This document shows, in pieces, positions 31,620 to 45,900 of a DNA stretch of 64,000 nucleotides; the stretch's first letter is position 1, and every line of letters starts with the position of its first letter. A program made the position numbers and the translations under genes. The notes under the pieces are model-generated. The model was not told the DNA's origin and ran no database searches. It saw nothing but the letters and a program-made list of their open reading frames with translations. The stretch is from Diorhabda sublineata (Eukaryota; Arthropoda; Insecta; Coleoptera; Chrysomelidae): positions 15,826,125 through 15,890,124 of the forward strand of contig NC_079475.1 of assembly GCF_026230105.1 (NCBI RefSeq), in the 5' to 3' direction.

Positions 31620-34600
31620 TAACTTTGATTTCAAGCCCCATAGTTTAAAGGTTATTACCTTAAAGTCACAGAAAACTAGAAATATCAAGTATATACTTTC
31701 AATTTGAATTTTAAGAGTTCTTACTGTATCAAAATTCACAGAAATATTGTATCATGATTTATCTGACGTTAACCCAAATATATCTTGTTTACTCTACTAA
31801 ATGGCGAAAAATCAGTTTTTTAAAGTGGTAAACACATGAAGGGGATCCTATTCCTAATTTACCTATTAACAGATAGATGGAGACAATGATAATTTTCCTA
31901 ATTTTGAGGATTAAATTAGAAAGTGTCGGCTATAGGTACACTGTCTGGCTCTAGTGCTCTTACCTTATATGTAGTGCATCTAACTACTTTTGTATTCAAT
32001 ACTATTATTGTATAAAGAATAGGATAGTAGGTTAACCTTATGAGGATATCATTTAACGAGGTGGAGGCCACCAATAGATGGTAGTGGAGAGTTGGCGTTC
32101 ACAGCACGACTTTTCTTTCTGTAGTCGTAGCTTGAATTACGTGTTTTCTTAGCTTTGGTTACCGAATTACCCCGATAACAGATGGCGCCAAAATTATTTA
32201 GAATATTATATTCAACCCTTAAGCTGTGTTGTAAAGTTTCTTATTTTGGGTGCCTATAGCAAAGTTGCAATTTGAGTTCATTATTGTATTGTGTTCGTGT
32301 TGTGTTATTGTTGAGTTTCGTTGGTTGTGCATTTGGATTATTTTTTTATTTGAGAATCTTTGAACTTTGATATATATTTCATTTTTAAGGTAAGTGGATA
32401 TTATTACATCACTACTCTCTTAGTTAATATATTCAAATTATAAGAGGCGCTAGATGTATAAATGCTACAGCTTACTGTATATTTAGCGAACTACTTACTA
32501 AAATGTATTCATATAACAAATAATCACTTCTTCTTTTCAATTATTTATAGTAGGTGCTTCAATAGTAAAAGTGATTGCTTGACCCAAGAATATCTAAAGG
32601 TCATCGCGAGTAGATTCTACATGTACTACATTTTTGGGGTTTTACAGTCTTCCTGACGGAGATTCTTTGTGTGGTCAAAATTAAGACCTACTTTGTATAT
32701 ATTTTCTTGATAAAACATAGTCCAAATGGGTTGGGTACTGGTTATAAAAAAAACAATTTCCAGAAAACAAAAATATTAGAATGTGAATAGTGTTCTGAAG
32801 CAACACTATCATACTTTTTAACAAACATTTTGAGCATTTGAAAAAGTTTTAAAATTACAATAAATTCACTCAATTTGTTGGCCATTCGAATTTCCCACTT
32901 ACAATGTTGTAGCTGTAAAATGCACAAGGAATATATACAGGACCGTACTACTTGTAGTTTCCGATAATTTTTTCAAACGCTCAGTCTATAATTATTATAA
33001 TTTTATATCAACAATTTCATAAAAAGTGTAGTTATTATTGTTACTTTATTTAATATTTCTGTTCGATATTTTCTTAATACATTCATTTACTAAAACTTTG
33101 AGTGTTTTATTTAGTTATTTAATATGAAGGATGCAATTACCTCAGAGCAAAAATCCGTGATTCATGACGCTTATGCCAAAATCTAACATTTTTTTTATTT
33201 ACATTCATTTATTTCAATTTATTTATAATGTACTTCATAAATTCACATTGTATTGAAAATACAAAATTTTAACTCATCCTACTCTATTTATATTGAAATG
33301 CGTCTGTTTACAATTTAACTGAAAGTCCAAGCATTAGGTAATGCCATAAGATGTTTATTGCCCAACCGACCTCTGCCCTGTTAGAATCTTCATACTAAAA
33401 AATTATCATCTAGGTATCTTCAGAATTATAAGCAACAAATAGACTTAGTAAAATCCGAATATCGACGACGGCATTTCTTCAAGACAGGACATATTGCACA
33501 ATGAAAGAATTCTACAATCTCATTAATTGAATTATTAGTACGATATTGTATTATGATACATTTAGTATATTTCATCTCGTTTCCCAGGAAGAAACGGGAA
33601 AATGGATAAATCATATAAATCAACTGAAAGTTAAAAAAAAAATACAAAATAGCCAGGACTTATTTTTTCGCCTCTTCAAAATATCATCAAAATATGAATG
33701 TTTCAAAAATACATTCATGACCGAGATTCTGAAATCGCAAATTCATATTATTTCCGTCACCATGGGAGAGTATATATATTTTATATACCTTTGTGCAAGG
33801 ATTCTTCTTTCTATCCCAAATTTAAGTGATTAACAGATTAATGAAAAATTATTTGTTTCATTTGTTAGTGATACACGAACTCATTACAAAAATCTTTTTT
33901 TATACATTGAAATTGGTGACAGATAAAATTAGTACTGAGATTAAGTTTATTTTCGGTTCGAGATTAATACATGCTATAACATTATTAGAAACATGATATT
34001 TCAAAATACGCCCTATCTATCTATTGTAAAGATTCCTATCGAATAGGTAATTTGTGTCACTACAAAAAGTAAAATCGGCAGCAATGTACTGTCTGCTCGA
34101 ATTTCGAAGGTAAAGAAAACTTCACATTTAGTTGGGATCTTTCCAAAAAAAATTCGTTGTTGGTAATAGTGCTGTTTATTTTAGATGGCACTAAGCTACG
34201 GGTCATTTTTATGTAGAACGAGCGTAAAAGTAACTAACAACATTGTCACTGTTCTACCATCCTATTCTTTAAACAATGATTCTATTCATCACATCATTTG
34301 ACCCACCCATCCTAATAGTAGGGTAAGCGCTAATTAATAAAATAAATTTATTTCATTGTTATAACGGCATATGTATATATCTCCAATTCTCAAAACATAA
34401 CTTTTTATGAAATAAAGAAAATTTTGTATCTATTTGTTATATATTAGTTTTAATACAATTCTCTATCTTTTCTTGATTGTTAATCGTTGCAGTGAATTAT
34501 GGAGCATTATGGCTAAGATATGACTATTTTTTTCACTAACCTTTTTTGCCATTTTTGGTAATAGTAAGCTTTTATTCTTTGTGTTTATAGATTTTTCTTT
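31620..34600. other. Intergenic, no gene recognised
   Basis: AT-rich DNA between BORCS7 and ACSF3. Features seen: two AGATGG-type motifs (32068-32086, 32178-32189) and a short frame at 33124 that looks like a transposon protein start but stops after 21 codons. Nothing else supported. Confidence 0.5.
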
Positions 34601-34639
34601 ATATTCATTCAGCAATTCATTATAATGATACATTAATGA

Positions 34640-34842
34640 TTCTAAAGAAAATACTTTTCTATATTTAGAGGAAGGTTTTCTGTTTCACATGTATTTCTAT
34701 GAATTATTTTAAGTATTATATTTTGTAAGTTTTTTAGAGATTCTATATTATTTTTATAAACACTTCCCCTTGCAAATATCCCATAGCTAACTATACTGTT
34801 GAGTAACGTATAATACATTGTTAATAATGCTTTTGTATGCAT
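34640..34842 (-). mobile_element. LINE reverse-transcriptase C-terminal fragment
   Basis: LLTMYYTLLNSIVSYGIFAR, then a NLQNIILKIIHRN-like stretch, matches the region after the RT domain of Jockey/CR1-like LINEs (YYxLxxSxxxYG…LQxxxLKII). Confidence 0.65.
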
Positions 34843-35039
34843 TAGGTTTAGTAACTAATTTGGAGAATATAAAAATAAAATATTTTGTTTTCTTTATTAT
34901 ACCCACTTTCCACATTTTTGTCCCATTTTACAATTGTATCAATGAAAATATATAAATATATAAAATTTTCTACCCTTTTTATTTTTTTTTATTACAAATT
35001 TTAACTACTATGGTAAGTATGTATATAGATTTTGGGGTG

Positions 35040-35725
35040 ACATATACACTGCGACCCTAAAGGATCTATTGTGTCTCCCTTTCTTGCTACGATACTGGGG
35101 AATCAAGTGTTCACAGCGGATCTGTTAATCCTACTCTTTTTAAAAATATCCGGAATGTGGAATGGCTATAGCCTGTAGACATCATCATTTATTTCATATG
35201 TTCCCAGGTGTAGTGCTCTGGAGTTCCACTTTGAGAGAATGTGGGTAGAGATTTCGTCCTCTGTGCAACAAACATTATCTGGTATGTGCAACGTCTTCAG
35301 GTATCTATTTATGCGACAGTGCCCCGATAGGACTCCTGTTAGTATTCGTAGATTGTTCTTACTTAGGTTCATACATTCAGCAGATCTTCTCTGGTTCTAG
35401 TTTCCCAGGAGAATTGTTATCTGTCTCAGCTCCTGTAGGTTGTCCCAATTATTGGTTTTTCTATTGCTCTGAAACTGATGTCACAAAATGGTTCAGGACT
35501 TTGACGAATCTATCAGCTATTTCATTTCTCTCCGGTGTTTTCCGAAATGTATTGTAGGGTAACTTCATTATTCTTGCCTAGCTCGTTTAATTTTTCTAGG
35601 TAATCCCAAACGAATTTGTATTTTATGATATTGGAGCTTAAAGATCTAATGGATGTTTGGCTATCGGACAGGATGATTTCAACGATGGAATTAACATAAT
35701 TTGTTAAAATGATACTTCCCAACAA
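35040..35725 (-). mobile_element. LINE RNase H/3' remnant, copy C
   Basis: The minus strand reads VEIILSDSQTSIRSLSSNII, KFVWDYLEKLNELGKNNEVT, and then, after frameshifts, a VLSGHCRINRYLKTLHIPDN equivalent with the cysteine motif at 35200-35300. The same family as 12.9-13.8 kb, inverted. Confidence 0.8.
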
Positions 35726-36635
35726 CTTCTATTTATATTAAAATTGATGCTGAATAGGTGTTTATAAAATATAATATTTTGACGTTTTAATTTTAAAATG
35801 GTCCGGATATATCTAGATGTAACTTGGGTTATAACAAAAACTGTTAAACTATGATATTATCAAACGAATTGACCAAAGAAATACTAAGTTTTGGAGAATT
35901 TTTCATTTATCATAAGTTGAGGAGTGATGAGTGTGAAGTTGCTTAAAACAATTCTCTTAATCACAAAATTAAAGTAGTAAGAATAAAAAAGTTTTTGTAT
36001 GTTGAGTTTTAAATTTGAAATATCTGTTGAAAATAGAACAGGATGTTCGGAATAAAATCTCGTTCTGGATTAGAAGCTGCAATTAGTTGATAAGTAACCA
36101 CAGTGTCCGAAAAGCACAAGGCAGAAATAATGACGTCATATGTCAACACCATATTTTAATTCGTTTCAAAATGTAACGACCAGCATATTGAGTTATCATC
36201 CATTAATTTTTTGAGATAATTTTATTTTACATAAATTTACTTAAGAACACACGCCCGGCATATTAATTCAATTTGGGGGAATGATGACATCATTATTATT
36301 AAATGTATATTCTGGAATACAAGCGTAAAACGGTTATATATGCTCCACTTTAACGTCAAATTAATTTTAACACGTTGGTATGAGTGATTATTTTATATAA
36401 CCTAAAATTTTATTTTGTTCCGCCGACATTTGTGAAAGTTTTAATAAAAGTGATGATAAAAGTTTCAATATTAATAGAAATTTATATTTAAATTCATATT
36501 AAAAGTACAATTCCTGTCGTGAATTTTTCATAACAGTTGTCATTAGCGAATGTATAATCAGTGACATTTAGTCTTCATACGTTGGATTTGATTAAATACT
36601 TCCACTAGATATTTTTAATCGTAATTACAAATAAA

Positions 36636-36960
36636 ATGTCTCTATTAAAGAGTCATATAAGAAATTCAGTCTTAAAAATTTCAAAAAGATTTCAACAAGT
36701 TCAAGCGAACGTGAATGTGGCTTCTACTCTTCCCAATGGACCAATATTTAGAAATTGTACACATTTTCCTGATAGAATAGCCGTAAGAGATCGAATTGCA
36801 AGTTATACATATGCTAATATTTTTATAAGTGCTAACGAGCTTTCAAAAGAAATCACAAAACTTTGCAATGGTCGTACTGGGGAAAGAGTCATGTTTATGT
36901 GCTCTAATGATGTAAATTATGTTATAACGCTTTATGCCATTTGGATCTCAGGACAAATCG
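36636..36960 (+). CDS. ACSF3: ACSF3 exon 1
   Basis: Residues 1-108, from ATG 36636 to a GTAAGT donor in phase 1. It carries the presequence and the first substrate-domain strands (FPDRIAVRDRIASYTYANIF). Confidence 0.94.
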
Positions 36961-39900
36961 GTAAGTTTAAATAAAAGTAGTTGACAAAATTTTTCAAATA
37001 AGTAGTTAAATTTGAACCACATTACGAATTTAATCAGAATATTTTAGCCTAAAATTGTAACATTTTAATTGTAAGAATTATTTATAAATCACAATGTAGA
37101 AAAGGACAAATGCATCTTTCAAACTTCAATTATCAACATAATTCACTTATTCAAATATGAGAAAACACTTTTAGCAAAAACTTTTATTGTACAAGGAACT
37201 AAATGATACAACAGTTTGTTACTAAAAATCATAGGTCCATGTTTGTGTTTGTGATTGATGAAATTGATGTTATAAATGCATGAATATCACTCCATTTAGG
37301 TGTAATTTTTCTCAAAGTACTTTTGTTTAGTACCTTACAAAAAGAGGTGTTTCTATTCTGTGCCAAAGATCTTTTGTTAATAAATATTATCTTTGGATTA
37401 GAAGTGAAGTTTAGAATTTTAGTTATCAAAAATTGGCAAATAATAGAGGAAAATGAATTTGAATTTATTGCAATTGCAATATTAATTTCTTCAGTGTAAG
37501 TTTATGTACCACATTTTGTTCAATAACATAAAGCTGAAAAATTAGACTTAAAAACCAATATATACTTACATGGTAAACACTTATTATTCAATGTTTCTTT
37601 TTATATCTTACTCCTTTTTTCTTTTCAAGGTTTTAGGTAAGCTTGTTCTTCATATTTGTGGTTTTGTATTTCCTGCATTCATTTTTTTTGTGATTTCTAC
37701 ACCATGTTAATTTCCACAAGGGCTTCACGAAAAGATTGTTTATTCAGAATTTTTACTTTATTTTCAGCATGTAGGGTTGGCATGTTTTAAACTGAAAGTT
37801 TAATACATTTGTTTTAAATTATTTTGAAACAGTTAAGCAGTTTTCAACAAAATTTGTTTTAAACATTTTAATCCACTTTCTTTTTGTTATGACTGTTTCA
37901 AACTGTTTTTTCTACTAAATGTTATGCAAGTCTTTTCTAGTTAGGGATTAAAGGAATTTAATGAAAAACAAAGTTTTACATAAATTTGTATTAATTTAAT
38001 TGAACATATTATTTTTAATAGAAACAGTAACTAAATAAAACTGAAAAAAAAATTGATTACTAATGAATGCTAATTCTGATAATTGTAATAACATTTACAA
38101 ACGGAATTAAATCTACCTATATGATTATATCCTATAATTAGGGTTCACACCAGCAATGAAAATTTAGTGTAGACAAAAGTAAAAAAATTAACATATGCAT
38201 GCTACACACAGTTTTTGTTTAGAGTGAATTACCCCAAATGTAGAAACAAACACTCAAGCTCAGCAAATGAAGCAATATCAGTACGAAGCTGCTGAAAAAG
38301 TTCACTCCTTTTAAGTTATTTCTCAAAGAGTTCCACAAGTGTGTGCGAAAATGACGTATGTGACCCTCTTATAACTTTTGAATGGTTCGACCGATTCCAA
38401 CGCGTTTGGAGTCATTTGAAAGGGCTTCACCAAATTTATATTTTGAGTACAATTTGAATCGATTCGGACCAGTGGATTTTACAAAATCTCATAAAAACTA
38501 CAAAACAAATTTTTGTCAAATGTGGTTTTCTTGAAATAACTTTTAAACAGCTTTATTGATCGATTCCAAAAACTAATCAGCTCTTAACATCAAAAAACCA
38601 CGTCGATTGCCGCCAAGTTGGTAAAAATCGGTTTAATTGTTCGTGAGTTATTGTTATTGAAAAAAAAAACGAAAAAAACCTGTTTTGCTGATCGGAAGGA
38701 TCAGCCGATTTTGTTTCCATTTTGTTGCTTATTCTTTAGGCTCATTTGAACATTGTTCTATGTAGCATCTAAAGTTTCTTTCCATTTTTCATATAACAAG
38801 TCGAGTTCAAGCTAGTATGTACTAGAAAAGTTACTGCTGATCAAAAGGATCGACTGATTTTTAGTTTACATTTTATTGCTTATTCTTTAGGCTCATTTGA
38901 ACATTGTTCAATGTAGCAACTAAATCTCTTTATTTTTCTTGTAACAAGTCGATTTCAAGCTATCATGTACTAGAAAAATTGTTGCTGATCGGAAGGATCT
39001 TTTGATTGTTAGTTTCCATTTTGTTGCTTATTCTTTAAGCTCATTTGAACAATGTTCAATGTAGCAAATAAATTTCATTAGCATTTGTTGTTCAACAAGT
39101 CAAGTTCAAAGTAGCATGTACTAGTAGAATTATTATTATCGAAAGGATTGGCCGATTTCTAGTTTCCATGTTGTTGCTTATTCTTTAGACTCATTTGAAC
39201 ATTGTTCAATGTAGCCAATAAATCTTCTCTCCATTTTTCGTGTAACAAGTCGAGTTCAAGCTAGAATGTGTCACGAAAATTACTGCTATTATAAAAAATT
39301 CGTCCGGTCTTTTTTTCTTATAATTTTCGGTAGTACTTACTTGCAGCAAATTAGCAAAAAATTTTTGTTCACCAGCTGACTTGATATTTATTGATTTATC
39401 GAAATTTTATGCTAGCTTTATATGAATTTAGCATTAATTGTGATTTCAAAATCGCGGTTTCAGCAACTTAATAGCTACAAAAAAGCTACTAGCTAAATTT
39501 GGAATATTTTCTTATTGATTTTTGCTAATTTGACACTGCTACCTTGATAGAGCTTGTTCCTCGTTACTCGTGTTGTCTACAGTCACTTAATAGAGACAGT
39601 GTGGCCACATGAGAGTGGTCGCCATGTTTAACCCAAACTTGGCTGAGTTTCTCATAGTAACGCTTACAAAATCATAATTTATATTCTTAAAAATTCAATC
39701 AAAAATTTTGCAAGGTCACAGTAGTATTTTTAACTAAAAAATAATTTATTTTGTGTCATAGTTTGTGGTCTCCTGTGTCAACAGCCACTGTAATATTATC
39801 TATAAATTTCTCTAATCCAGTAGACAAACCAGTTGCTAAGACATTTCAATTCATGATCGTTGTAGTTACAAATTAATTACAGATACAAAGTTTCTGAATA

Positions 39901-42900
39901 TATTTCGTCTAATAGGTGTCATTGAGTATTATTCCCATAAATACAATTGTATTTAAATGAATACATTTAATTTCAAGTTCATGATTGTTGACTATAAATA
40001 TATTTTCATTCGGCGATATTAAAAAATGTTTCTTATCATATTAATGAATATCAATTGTTTTGAATATCGGCGTATACTAAATTCTTTTTCTAAATTGCTA
40101 TTCATCTCAATAAACAAGTGTATAAATACATTATAATCACATTGATAAATATGTTTTGTTAAGAAATTACGTATTTGCAAAATATGAGTTCGTATGAATT
40201 GTATTAATAAAATATTTATAAGCATAATATTGGCGAAAATCACGTGTCACTAGATGGCGCTGAATTTGGCTTCTATAACGGTGGACAATATAATCTGTAA
40301 CGGCGTTTGATGCTGTTTAGTTTTTTTATGTGTTTTTTGTAGGATTTTTAATGTGTTTGCGTGGTTAGAACAAAAAGTTGTGATTAATAATGATCAAAAT
40401 TGAAGTAGCAGACCACTAAAAGAAGGTGAAGCAGTTTTTTAAAGCGGGATATAGTATTATGTGGCTTAGAAGGAACATATTAAAAAACCATTGAAAATTT
40501 ATGTCTACTGACGTCAGGTCTAAGTTTCCAGCCTAATGAGATAACAATTAATCTGAATGATGTAGTTATATATACAAGGCTATACATTCTATTGAGAATT
40601 GTAGCCGTTCAAATTGAGCTCTTTTGACCCTGTATTTTTGTGGGTGATCCGCCCATATTATATCCCTATTTAATTACAGCTTTTCACATATTTTTGAAGC
40701 CTCGACTATGGTTCTCCATATTTCTCTAACCTGCATCTGTTTGTTCCAGTCACGTATTCCCAGATTTTGCTTATCTTGCAAAACATGATCTTCCCGTTTA
40801 TTTTTTGGTCTACCAGGCAATCTTTTCTAGCAAAAATTTGATACATACGAAGTGCCAAATGTAAATGTTTTAATTTTAATCGTCAAACGTATTTATTTGT
40901 GAAAAAAATATTCATTTTCATCTGGAAATTATATTGTATATCGCTGTGCACTACAGTTTGAGTCATCTTATGCTTTTCGGTTCATTTTTGAGTGAATATA
41001 TCTCTATTGTCTCTTTAATCGACTCTGTCGCTAATTATTTTCCATGCGGACCCCTCCTTGGTCTTTTCTTTCTATTGTTCGATTCAAATTCTCAATTAAG
41101 CCTTGTTTTACTTATTTTAACTACCTTGATCTGTGCCTTTCCATTTTTCTTCTTCTAATTCCTGGTTGCCACTCTAGCAACTGTGTATTCGCCTGCTCTC
41201 CACAGATCCCTAGCCTTCTTATTTTTTGTGTTTTTATTCTATTCTTCTTCAAGTTCATCCTTTGTTTCATATTCATACCTTGTTTTTATTCATTTTCATA
41301 AATCCTCATCAGTATTTATATTGCTCTTATCATATTTCTTTCCGCTATATTAAAATGTTCTCTTTGTGTCATTGTTTCTGCCGCACACATAGTATCGGTT
41401 TCATCATTGTTTTTTAAATATATTCATTTTGGTCTTCTTATTTACTTTTTCTCATTTCTTGTTTCCATGATATGCTTTATCAGTTGTTGTATATATTTTT
41501 TTCATTTCTTATATCTCTTCATCACTATTAATCATTATTCTTAGATATTTGAGGTTGCTACTTCTTCTAACTCCTATTTTTATTATTTCTTTTTTGAACT
41601 TATAACTCATAACTTTTGTTTTATTCTCATTTATTCTTAACCCATTTTTTTTCTCTATTGTCAGTTTCTGTAATTTACTTTCCTCTATGTATTCTATCAT
41701 TTTACTCACGCTGTTTCTTGACTTTCCTTCATTTATATTTTTTAGTATGTTATTATATTTTACTCCTTTCTCCAGTCTTTCTTTTGATTGTAATAACTTT
41801 GCTTTTGACCTCTCCATAATCATTGAGAGGAGTATTCTCAATTTCGTTCCTATCTGTTTATCTTTCAGAGCCTTCATTATCTTTTTCCTATTTGAGTCAA
41901 ACGCTATTAGTGTTTGTGAAATATTTACTTCGTAGTAAAAAAAAATTAATCACAATTAACGAAAAAAAAAGTTGTTATTGTAAAATTGATTCTAAATATA
42001 TTTTATATACCAGGATATATTGAAAAATTCTCAACCTACTATAGAACAAAACAAAATTTCAATGTCAAAATATTTTATTACTCAACACATTCTCCTCTTA
42101 ATTGTATACATTTATTATAGCGAACCTGCAACGTCTCTAGACCTTTAAAAAAATGTTTCTTCTTGCTCTGCAAACCAGACCTTCACAATTTTTATTACCT
42201 CCTCGTTGGAAGAAAATTTACGACCTTTTAAACTTTTTTCAAGTTGAGGAAAGAGATGTTAGTCGGACGGAGCCAAATCTGGTGTTCTCCTAATTAAAAT
42301 CCTAAATAACGAATTTTTTTCATGGTAACATGAGTTTTTTGTGCTGGGGCGTTGTCCTGTAAAAACAAAACACCTTTGGATAGCTTTCCGCATCTTTTCT
42401 CTTTAATTTTTTCCCGTAGAGTGGTCAGTAATGTCGAATAGTAATCTTCAGTTATTGTTCTACCCTTATCCAAAAAATCAATCATGATTACTCCATGGCA
42501 ATCCCAAAAAACTGAAGCAAGAACTTTTCCAGCAGATTTTTGGACACGAAACTTCTTAGTTTTTGAAGAACCAGAGTGTCGCCATTCCATCGATTGTTGC
42601 TTTGTTTCTGGATCGTAGAAATGTACCCAAGTCTCATCCATAGTAACAATTCGGTTCAAGAAATCTATATCGTTTTCAAATCGAGCACAGATCGAACGCG
42701 ATGCTTCTATCCTTGCACGTTTTTAGTCAACATTCAAACATTTGGGGATCCATTTTGCAGCAATTTTTCTCTTGTCCAAATGGACGTGAACTATATGCTG
42801 AACGCGTTCGTATGAAATAATCAGTGCTCAGATATCCGTTTTAACTCAATCGACGGTCTGATAAAATCATGTCATGACCTGCATTGATATTTTCGGGGAC

Positions 42901-45900
42901 TGACGCAGAAACTGGCCTTCCCGATCGTTCATCATCTTCAATGGAAAATTTACCTCTTTTGAAGCTTGCCGTCCAATTTTTCACGGTCGCATACGAAGGA
43001 CATTGATCACTAAGGGTATTAATGCTTAATCTTCGTAAATCTGCTTACCCCTTAACCCTTTTAGATACAGGTACTTGATGATGGCTCGATACTCCAATTT
43101 TTCTATTTTCACAATTTTGGTAGACCTTTTTTTTCTTTTAATTAACTAGATATCTACCTGTACTTTTGAAAAATATATTCATTTGAATTGAGCGAGCTTT
43201 ATTGATCAAAATTGAATATTATGAACCAAAAATATATTTATTTAAAGAAATTTTAAACGGATTTGTCGCCAAATAATAAGTAAAGAGAAGAATGTAAAAA
43301 AGCATTATTACAAAATCAATATTTTCAAGCATACAGAAATAATCATTTATCCTCACCTGGGACTTTTATAATTCAGTTTATTTATTGATGAAATTATAAC
43401 ACAAACTTTAACATGATAACATTGTTGAAAAATGCAATTAAAATGTTTATCTACTTAGTGATACTGCGTTAAGGTATTAAAAGCAAATAAATTTTACGTT
43501 AAAAATATTAAACAAAATATAAACAATGAGCATCTTGAACCTACGCTCTTTTTAAAATCAGTACCAATTATGGAAAATTAATTACGAGTTATCATATATT
43601 GATGATAACATATGATACATTTATTAATCTACACCACTAAACTGAAAAAGATACTACAGAGACCCAATAATGATGGCAATAGTATTCTCGTGGACAAAGA
43701 ATTTGTAGTACGCGTACGTGCAGCTGGGGAATTTTGTCTTTTAATTGGTATAAATGCTGCCAAAATTGTTTTTATGTTGAAAACAGCTCCGGTATGGGAA
43801 AATAAGATATTGTGATCACGGGTAGTCGAGTGACAATTGATCAAATAATCCTAGATTATTGATCTAAGACAACGTCGACTATTTAGTGGACAAATCGAGA
43901 AACTCAACTGGGTAACTAGCAGGACTCATCCGAAGACGATCTAAGCTGGAGCTGAGGACAAAACTCCCTCCCGGACAGTTCATCCGAGATCTTGCAAAAC
44001 TGAGGATCTTGAGTAGGGAGGCTTTAATAAGGAGTTGGAGATCATTTATAGATGTAATAAGTTTGCTAAGAATTAGGTCCCTCTAGAGTCTGCGACAAAC
44101 CCCCAAAGTGAACCACGGAACCATAGAAAAAAGAGTAAAGTATTTAACCTTAACCTGAAAAAAAAGTTAGGTAGATACTTCCACTAAACGCATGGAAGAA
44201 AAAAGGAAAGCGATCAGCAGAGAAGACTGATGACCCTATCGGATGAAGAGTAATGGATGGAAGCTTTTAGCTGACAGACGCTAAACCTTGGCGCATGCTT
44301 ACTTTTTCTGTTGTAGCATTAGTCTCGTTACTTAATAGCCACACCTCGTATAAATTGTTTCTTTATTTAAGACAAGAACTCTTGTACAGCTTCATAATTC
44401 GTATATCGTATTTCTTTCAATTTGTAAATTTTAGAAATTTTCGTTTTGTTTTTAAAAATCGATTTTCATTTCGAAAAAAAAAATAATTGCCCGTGTATTT
44501 TTTATTTGTCTGGCATACATTCTAAACTTTTGAAACAGCTCGAGTTAAATTCGTAAAGAGTATACCCACATTTAAATGTTTCTAAAAATACACTTCTAAT
44601 TCTCTATTTACATCGCGTTGGAAGTAAATGAAGATACATAATGTTAAAAAATGTAATGGCATGACAAATATTCGCAGATCCGTACTAAGGTAATGGTTAA
44701 TTCAAAACAATAATTTTCCCTATAACATAACATTATAAATAGAACTTTTCATTTGCTCTTCACGACTTTAACTGTGCGTAATGGTTGGTTAAATTGTGAA
44801 ATGGTACTGGACGACCGTCAGATTAAGTTTAGAGAGATAGAAGAGGCTAGAGACAAAAGAGACAAAAGAGCGCATTTGCCATATGGCTATCCGCTATCCG
44901 AATGTTAACAGACTCGAATGGCAATATAATAATAAATCAAGAAGACAACATCAGTCATACCTTAAAAAACTCTTTGAAGACCAAAGAAACAACTTGGACT
45001 CAATGGATTGGAATCAACGGGAGGACCAGAAATCCTACAACAAATTCAAGCAGCAGTAAGGCTACTAAAAGATGGCAAAGTAGCAGGTACTGTTAACATA
45101 AAGCAAAATGCCTCAAACTGCTTGATACCAAAGCGATAGATCACGAATATGTTTACCAGCATATATGATTCCGGAAGAATACCATCAAAATGGTTGAAAT
45201 CCCAGATCATTGCACTTCCTAAGAAACCAAAATATGTGAGAACCATATATCACCCAACTACATCGGGTTTATTAATGCGGTTGGTACGAGGGAAGCATCT
45301 TTCTCTGTCCAGATCCTGGGACAAACACGCAGAGACGTAAATTGCGATGTGTATGCATGTTTTATAGTCTAAGAAAAGGCATTTGATCGAATAAAGCATG
45401 GAAAAATGACAGAGATACTTAAAGAAACAGGAATTAACACTAAGGATCTGAGAATAATTGAAAACCTCCACTGGAATTAATCCTTAGAATCGAAGGAGAA
45501 CACACAGAAAAAGTGAAAATATTTGTACTCAGACTGGATATTAAGCGAAGCCCTATATGAGAGAAAAAGGTATGGATGAATGATAAATAACATCAGATAT
45601 GCAGATGACACCATTATATTTGCTGACCATATAGAAGTTTAACAATCCTGATGGATAATATCACCCGTTACAGTCAGCGATACAGCCTGAATATCAATGT
45701 CAAAAAGACAAAACATACGATCCCTATATCAATCAAGTTCCAACACAAAAAATCGAACAACATAAATACCTTGGAACTATTGTAAACGAAGATTGAACCA
45801 ACAACCAGGAAATAAAGACACGCTTCGAAAAGACAAGATCCACCTGCTTTCTTCAAAAATCACAATATCTCTTGAAATATAAAGAAGAATGTCGAGATAC

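Noticed and set aside
33124..33186. Short frame starting MKDAITSEQKSVIHDAYAKI
   Set aside because: It resembles the start of a transposon protein, and a splice-donor-like AAGGTAAGTGG sits at about 32388, but it stops after 21 codons and nothing follows.
33546..33833. 95-codon plus-strand frame
   Set aside because: Strong K/N/I bias from AT-rich DNA, an overlapping antisense frame, and no motif.
43612..43844. Open frames on both strands
   Set aside because: The opposite-strand overlap has similar length and neither frame gives a recognisable protein.
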